NCBI GenBank assembly: GCA_903813345.2
Contig: CAIIXF020000007.1
Location: 21,935,564 to 21,999,563 of the forward strand
Reading direction: 5' to 3'
Origin: Owenia fusiformis
Lineage: Eukaryota > Annelida > Polychaeta > Sabellida > Oweniidae
DNA length: 64,000 bases
Under the pieces are notes generated by a model. That model saw only the letters and a list, made by a program, of their open reading frames with translations, had not been told where the DNA came from and did not search any database. The translations under genes were made by a program, and so were the position numbers. The number at the start of each line of letters is the position of its first letter. The first letter of the stretch is position 1. Of this stretch, positions 58,547 through 64,000 are shown one piece after another.

Positions 58547-61500
58547 ATGAGAACATTCATGTTTATATCCTGTTTTATTGTGTTCTTATGTAACTTTGTG
58601 ACTGGACTCCCATTGCAAAAGGTAAGTGCATGCTGAAAATCTTTTTTATAGTCAAAGTTGTGAACAAAATTCTTCTCCTTTATCCTAAAATTTAGACACT
58701 GTGACTGTATTTCAATTTTCAATTGGCATAGTAATATGAAGATTTCACCGGTTTGTAGCCTTTGATTTTATCTGTGAAGTGAAGTCGATTATAGACAGGT
58801 ACATCATAGAAAATGAGTCTCCAGTCAGGAAAGAATAAGCTTCCTATACCAATAAGGTCAAAACATATCCCTTTTTTGCATTCCACAGCCCCACAGCCCA
58901 CTTCGGGAATGTGAAATAAGAATGCTGCCCTTCGAAAATTTACCTTTTGGTTTTAATGGCTTTAATTTACCGATTCAACAACTGAAGCTTAAGCTATAGC
59001 AATACATGTTTTTCTGAAGTATGAATAAACGTGTTTAGATTTCATTCTCGTATTCATTACCATGGGAAACTTTTCAATGTCATGTTTTTGAATGTCAATT
59101 TCATCAACCACAAGGTTACACCAGTCCTATGTTGAGAATCCATTATTCGATCAGCAGAGATTTGTAACAATTACCACGTGTTGTTTATTAACAGAGTCCT
59201 CCCAGGGGGTTACGACAATGCATGAACAACACCGACTGTCACTCTAGTGGATACGTGTGTCTGAAGGTGGCCCTGTTTAACGACCTGTTTGCCTTCGTCG
59301 AAGATCCATTTAAACAGCGGATTGGAGGATGGTGTGTAGACAAGATTGCCACCAAGCAGTTTCTTATAGAACAGACACAAGGTGATTCATCAAAATTGGA
59401 AATATCTTAAATTGACAAAAATGTTGTTGTCAGAAACAGCCTTTGTCTAATAGTTTTAATACCATCTATATAACGTGCAACTGTCAGATAGTTTGTCAAA
59501 TATTGCAGCGATATCAACAGAGATCTCTATGCTCAAACACAATTCGATTATTTTACAGCTGATCCTTTTGACAAAAGAGCATCGACCGAATCTGAAATCA
59601 AAGAGCAACTGGTGGAAGTTAAATCCCGAAATGGGAATCCCAATATGCATCTAAATGACCCGCATGCGTTTGAAAAACAAATGCCAAACCCACCCATAAT
59701 TAAAGATATAAAACGAACACGCAAATATAAAGAATATGTAAAACGGCCAGACAAACGTACAAAATATGTAAAACGGCCAGACAAATTAAAAAATGCAAAA
59801 CTGTTACATAAATCCAGAAAATATGCAAAACGGCCACACAACTCTAAAAAAGATTTTAAACGGCCAAACAAGTATACAAAAAATCCAAACCGACCACGAA
59901 AACAAGGTAAAGATGTAAAACGGGCACACAAATCTACCAAAAAATTAAAACGGCCACACAAATATACAAAAGATGCAAAACGGTTACACAAATATACAAA
60001 AGATGTAAAACGGCCACATAAATATACGAAAGATGCAAAACGGTCACACAAATATAAAAAAGATGCAAAACGGCCACACAAATATAACAAAGATGCAAAA
60101 CGGCCACACAACTCTACAAAAGATTTAAAACGGCCAAACAAGTATACAAAAAGTACAACCCGACCACGCAAACGTGGAAAAGGTGTAAAACGGACACACA
60201 AATATACAAAAGATGTAGAACGATCACACAAATACACGAAAGACACAAAACATTCGAAGGAAAACAAATACACAAGAGGTAAACGTTCAATCAAAAATAA
60301 ATACACAAAAGATGTCAAACGTCCAATCAAATATACAAAAGAAATAGATCCTGTGTTTGACATTAAAGTCTCAAACACACGTACAGAAGACGCAAAAGTG
60401 CCTATTAAATACATGAACAAAATATTAAAACTTCAAAATAAACATTCAAAAAATACAAACAAAAACAAATATACAAAATATGTAAAACGTCCAAACAAGT
60501 ACACGAAAAATCGTCCACACGAATATGCGAAAGACGTAAAACGCCCAAATGAATATATAAAATATGTAAAGCGTCCAAACAAAAACACGAAATATGTAAA
60601 ACGCCCAAATAAACTAACAAAAATGGTAAAACGTCCAAACAATCTAACGAAATATGTAAAACGTCCAAACAAACTAACAAAAATTGTAAAACGTCCAAAC
60701 AATCTGACGAAATATGTAAAACGTCCAAACAAACTAACAAAAATTGTGAAACGTCCAAAGAAACTAACGAAATATGTAAAACGTCCAAACAAACTAACGA
60801 AAATTGTAAAACGTCCAAACAAACTAATGAAATATGTAAAACGTCCAAACAAACTAACAAAAATTGTAAAACGTCCAAACAAACTAACGAAAATTGTAAA
60901 ACGTCCAAACAAACGAACGAAATATGTAAAACGTCCAAACAAGCTAACGAAAATTGTAAAACGTCCAAACAAACTAACAAAATATGTAAAACGTCCAAAC
61001 AAACTAACAAAAATTGTAAAACGTCCAAACAAACTAACGAAATATGTAAAACGTCCAAACGAACTAACGAAAATTGTAAACCGTCCAAACGAAATAACGA
61101 AATATGTAAAACGTCCAAACAAACTAACGAAAATTGTAAAACGTCCAAACAAACTAATGAAATATGTAAAACGTCCAAACAAGTACACGAAAGAGGTAAA
61201 ACCAAATACCTTTGAAATAACCCTCCCAAATAAAGAAAAGAAAGATAGGCCTATAAAAGTCGCATATCCAAAAACAAAAGAGATAAAACGTCCAAAAAAA
61301 TATAAAAATTATGTAAAACGTCCAAACAAATACAAAAAAGTGGTAAAACCCAAAACTTTTGAAATAAAACTCCCAAATAAACAAAGGAAAGACGTAAAAT
61401 TAAAAGTCACATATGCACAAACGAAGGAGATAAAACGTCCACATAAATATGCAAAGGACGGAAAACGTCCACACAAATATTCAAAAGAGATTAACCCAAA

Positions 61501-61913
61501 TATATTTGACATACACTTCAAAGATCCCAAGCTAACGAATTATATAAAAGTTCCAAGCAAATACACAAAAGATGCAAAACGTCCAAATAAATACGATGTA
61601 CGCATCAAGAGAGCATCACGTTCGAATGATGACCCAGAGTTCGAACACCGTCCAAGACGTGAGAAACATTCAAATGTCATCACTGGCATAACCAAAGCCA
61701 ATCAGGGAGAGCTAAAACAAACATTTGGAACGGATAAGCCGAAGAAGATTGCAAACACGGACATGACCAAAACTGAGAGTCTGATTGTTGGAAGCAGGCA
61801 CGAGGCTATTCCGGCTCCTACAATTCCCGTTGATGCTCCGGGACAACCTAAAACATACGGAACGACAGTGAACACTTTGCCGAGAGTCATAGAGGAGAGA
61901 GATGACGATTCCG
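58547..61913 (+). CDS. Gene B: secreted polycationic decapeptide-repeat protein, first three exons
   Basis: Exons are 58547-58621, 59195-59381 and 59559-61913, GT-AG with phases 0 and 1 agreeing. The last donor (GTGAGT at 61914) shows that at least one more exon exists, so the protein is incomplete at about 872 residues. Residues 1-20 are a signal peptide (MRTFMFISCFIVFLCNFVTG). Exon 2 encodes a short four-cysteine segment (CMNNTDC, YVC, GWC). Exon 3 is dominated by ten-residue units, first mostly K-D-A-K-R-P-H-K-Y-T, later alternating KYVKRPNKLT and KIVKRPNKLT. Longer phrases (TFEI-LPNK, KPKTFEIKLPNK) interrupt the later part. The last ~90 residues are less basic. Acidic residues are almost absent from the array. 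Function unknown: structural matrix polycation, or peptide precursor; KR followed by Pro argues against efficient convertase cleavage. Confidence 0.85.
60541..61195 (+). repeat. Homogenised 60-bp coding tandem repeat in gene B
   Basis: About eleven 60-bp units, each coding for two decapeptides, run without a single insertion or deletion. Units differ by scattered point changes, many of them synonymous (ACG/ACA, CTA/CTG). The older decapeptide array upstream (59712-60540) has the same ten-codon rhythm with more divergence and some irregular spacing. Long open frames on the opposite strand across this region come from the repeat. Confidence 0.95.
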
Positions 61914-62400
61914 GTGAGTAACTCGAGAATTTAGAAATCAAGGCACGGACCCAAGTGCGAGCTTTTGAGACCAATAGTTCATGCATGTACATGGACCTAG
62001 CTACATGAACGCATTGTTCAGTCTGTACAATAATTAAAGTGTCTTTCTAAGACTTAGAAGGAGAAATTTGAGATTTCGAGCCATATGTCTCAAGAAAATG
62101 CTCTTACCTTTCTAGTAGGATGAGTTCAGGTGCCAAAAACAGCTGATCAAAGGATATATATCATTTTCTAATTGAAAATTTTTGTTGAGCCCTGCATTTT
62201 TAACACTGTTTTGACAGGAAGTCTTACCCAAAATGAAAACTGAATAAAACAACATTTATCCTAAATGTAGACCAAAATACTTACTCAGACATGCAAAATG
62301 TTATTATTAGTAGTAATGCTGATCATTTTTAAGAAATTTAAGCATGTAAATAAGACTTTTTTCGTCCATGATTATATACATAAAGAATTTCATTTATCAG
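61914..62400. other. Gene B intron or downstream sequence
   Basis: This begins with the GTGAGT donor. No following exon could be supported within the sequence shown. Confidence 0.4.
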
Positions 62401-62407
62401 AAAGCTT

Positions 62408-62472
62408 TGCCACTGTGGTGTAGTGGTTAGAGCTTTAGTATAGTAGGAACAAGGGGTTCCCATGCACCCATA
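62408..62472 (+). repeat. tRNA-derived SINE head or tRNA pseudogene
   Basis: TGGTGTAGTGGTTAGAG has the form of a tRNA A box and D-arm. GGGGTTCCCATGCACCC about 35 bases later resembles a degraded B box and T-arm. No cloverleaf closes properly, so this is not a functional tRNA. Confidence 0.4.
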
Positions 62473-62607
62473 AGGTGTGAATAAGTTACATACATTTTTG
62501 TAATCCCTAGGGTGTCAATTTAATGAATTCATTTGTTAACATTGCCAACTAATGTCCCATAGTACTTTTATGGCGGCATTCAGTTACCATGGTTACGCAT
62601 CTTTAGA

Positions 62608-63345
62608 CATCTTACCTTGGTATCTTAAATCATTTGTAGCTCTGTCATTATTTGGTCTATAGAAATGATATTGGTACCAAATAAAACCTCGTTAAATTTC
62701 CAATAAATTTCTGATATTCAATTATGCAAATTATCTAATTTGCATAAATTATGACGTCATCAATCTATTTTTGGTTCAGAATTTCCAACTATAGCAACGT
62801 ATCTATTAGAACTGAGGCCGTATGGCAAAATCTTTGAAAGGTTTTGTCCTTTATTCTATTAGTAGAAGGTATAAGCAACATGAAAGTGAAAACAGATTCA
62901 AAATTGAATCAGTATTACGAAAGTTATGTAACTTTCAAGGCAGCTATCGTGAATGTCATTATTTGACAATAATATACATACGTCTTACCTTGGAGTCTTG
63001 AATCAATGTAGCTTCGCCATTATTTGGTCTATAGAGATGATATTGGTATCTGATTAAACCTTATTAAATTTACTATATGGTTACAATATCAAGTTATGCA
63101 AATTAGCTAATTTGCATTAATTGTGACGTCATCAATCCATTTTTTGTTCAGAATATCCTAGTATAGCAACATATCTATTAGAACTGAGGCCGTATGACAG
63201 AATGTGTGCATAGTTTTGTCCCTTATTTGATGAGTGGAAGATATAAGCAACATTAAAGAGACAACAAATCTTCAAAATTGGATCAGAATTAACAAAATTA
63301 TCCAGCTTTGGAGGCAGCTACTGTGAACGTCATTGTTTGACAATT
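62608..63345. repeat. Two ~370-bp tandem units, each with an inverted octamer pair and a CRE
   Basis: Unit 1 begins ATCTTACCTTGG near 62608 and unit 2 begins GTCTTACCTTGG near 62981. Shared blocks include CATTATTTGGTCTATAGA, ATCTATTAGAACTGAGGCCG and GGCAGCTA. Each unit contains ATGCAAAT, a short spacer and ATTTGCAT, then TGACGTCATCAAT. The units are diverged by substitutions and small indels. Confidence 0.8.
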
Positions 63346-64000
63346 ATAAATAAAAGAATATTAAATTAACAAAAAAAGTAACAACCATAGTTGTTTCAAT
63401 CTTATTGAGTAAAAATGTGCATGTATTGAACTGAACTAATAAGTATGTGGAAAGGTTACATGCATTTTGACTATCATTCACAGGGGTCAAAACGGTTATC
63501 TCGACCCTGTATATTAAAGATCCAATCTTATAATTTACCATGCACTTTCAATGATTCATATAAATAGTATACATATAGTCTGATTTTCATCATATTCTTC
63601 ATATTCTTGATTCTTAAAGCATCTGAAGTATATAGCATGATTAGAAGTGAAGATGATTCATCATATGGTTTATGTAATAATTTTAACATTTCAGATGCTA
63701 TGGTAACATCACTTGATAATGAGGTTTTTACATTTCACGTTCTTAATGAGTTAAAAGGAAGTTATTCTCCCTTTGCTTTAGAGATAAATAGTCGCATGAA
63801 TTTGTTTAAAATATTATAACTTAATCAATTTAGCCCCCCCCCCCCCAATTTACCCCTATTAAACTTCAAACAAAAGTCTTGTTCCAAAGATATTGTTAAT
63901 GAATACTTTCTTTTATTAACCCTCTTACTAATCTGTGGAGGGTTATGGATTTTACCTTTCACTAACATTCCTATACTTTTGAAGTCTTTAGCATTTGCCA
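63346..64000. other. No supported gene; weak exon candidate
   Basis: A TTTCAG acceptor at 63694 opens a phase-1-compatible frame to a stop at 63819 (about 41 codons). It could be a terminal exon of gene B, but its sequence resembles nothing else in gene B. A C run is at 63834-63846. Confidence 0.25.

Noticed and set aside
59548-61229. Long open frames on the minus strand (290, 274 and 251 codons) with Phe/Gly/Arg repeats
   Set aside because: They are antisense to the gene B decapeptide array; the repeat keeps several frames stop-free. Gene B itself has signal peptide, introns and matching phases.
53411-61913. Acidic TQT protein as a direct charge partner of the polycations of genes A and B
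   Set aside because: It has no signal peptide and looks cytoplasmic, so it would not meet the secreted domains; proximity alone is not evidence.
63607-63819. Final exon of gene B
   Set aside because: Only a phase-compatible acceptor supports it. The 41 codons share nothing with gene B, so it is left as a weak candidate rather than joined.

Overview
The window is animal nuclear DNA: spliced genes with GT-AG introns that keep phase from exon to exon, AATAAA signals, long AT-rich introns, and many non-LTR retrotransposon, mariner-type, MITE and fold-back sequences. The gene content (DCAKD, a PDZ protein, an LRRNT/LRRCT membrane protein) and the repeat load suggest a marine invertebrate, probably lophotrochozoan or another non-vertebrate bilaterian. 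I cannot name the species.

Layout. 1-20.3 kb is almost entirely transposon-derived. It holds a reverse-transcriptase fragment at the left edge, several inverted-repeat elements, a decayed LINE on the minus strand interrupted by an internally deleted mariner, a 2.4-kb element with hairpins inside its terminal repeats, a 412-bp palindrome, a MITE with a 9-bp target duplication, and an element carrying about nine ~148-bp tandem units. At 20.3-23.1 kb lies a complete four-exon DCAKD (dephospho-CoA kinase domain) gene on the plus strand. It converges on a complete four-exon gene for a small PDZ-only protein on the minus strand (30.4-25.2 kb). 30.8-34.6 kb is mobile-element debris plus a cluster of four TGACGTCA sites.

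34.7-64 kb is the unusual part. Gene A (34,721-47,159, eight coding exons) encodes a signal peptide, a minimal LRRNT/LRRCT module, about 600 disordered residues, and about 1,600 residues of extremely Lys/Arg-rich sequence. The last part includes about 21 copies of a 44-residue repeat and is followed by a transmembrane helix and a short tail. It carries one 2-bp frameshift in the basic exon. A two-exon gene (51,529-55,751) encodes a disordered, acidic, probably cytoplasmic protein with repeated TQT-type (dynein light chain LC8-like) motifs. Gene B (58,547 to at least 61,913) encodes a signal peptide, a four-cysteine segment and dozens of copies of a basic decapeptide of the form K-x-V-K-R-P-N-K-L-T. 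Part of that array is a 60-bp tandem repeat without indels.

Genes A and B share no obvious repeat sequence. Both are secreted or surface polycations built on small cysteine-bearing heads, in the same orientation and 11 kb apart. I do not recognise either as a described family. A role in extracellular matrix, adhesion, mineralisation or binding of polyanions is inference only.
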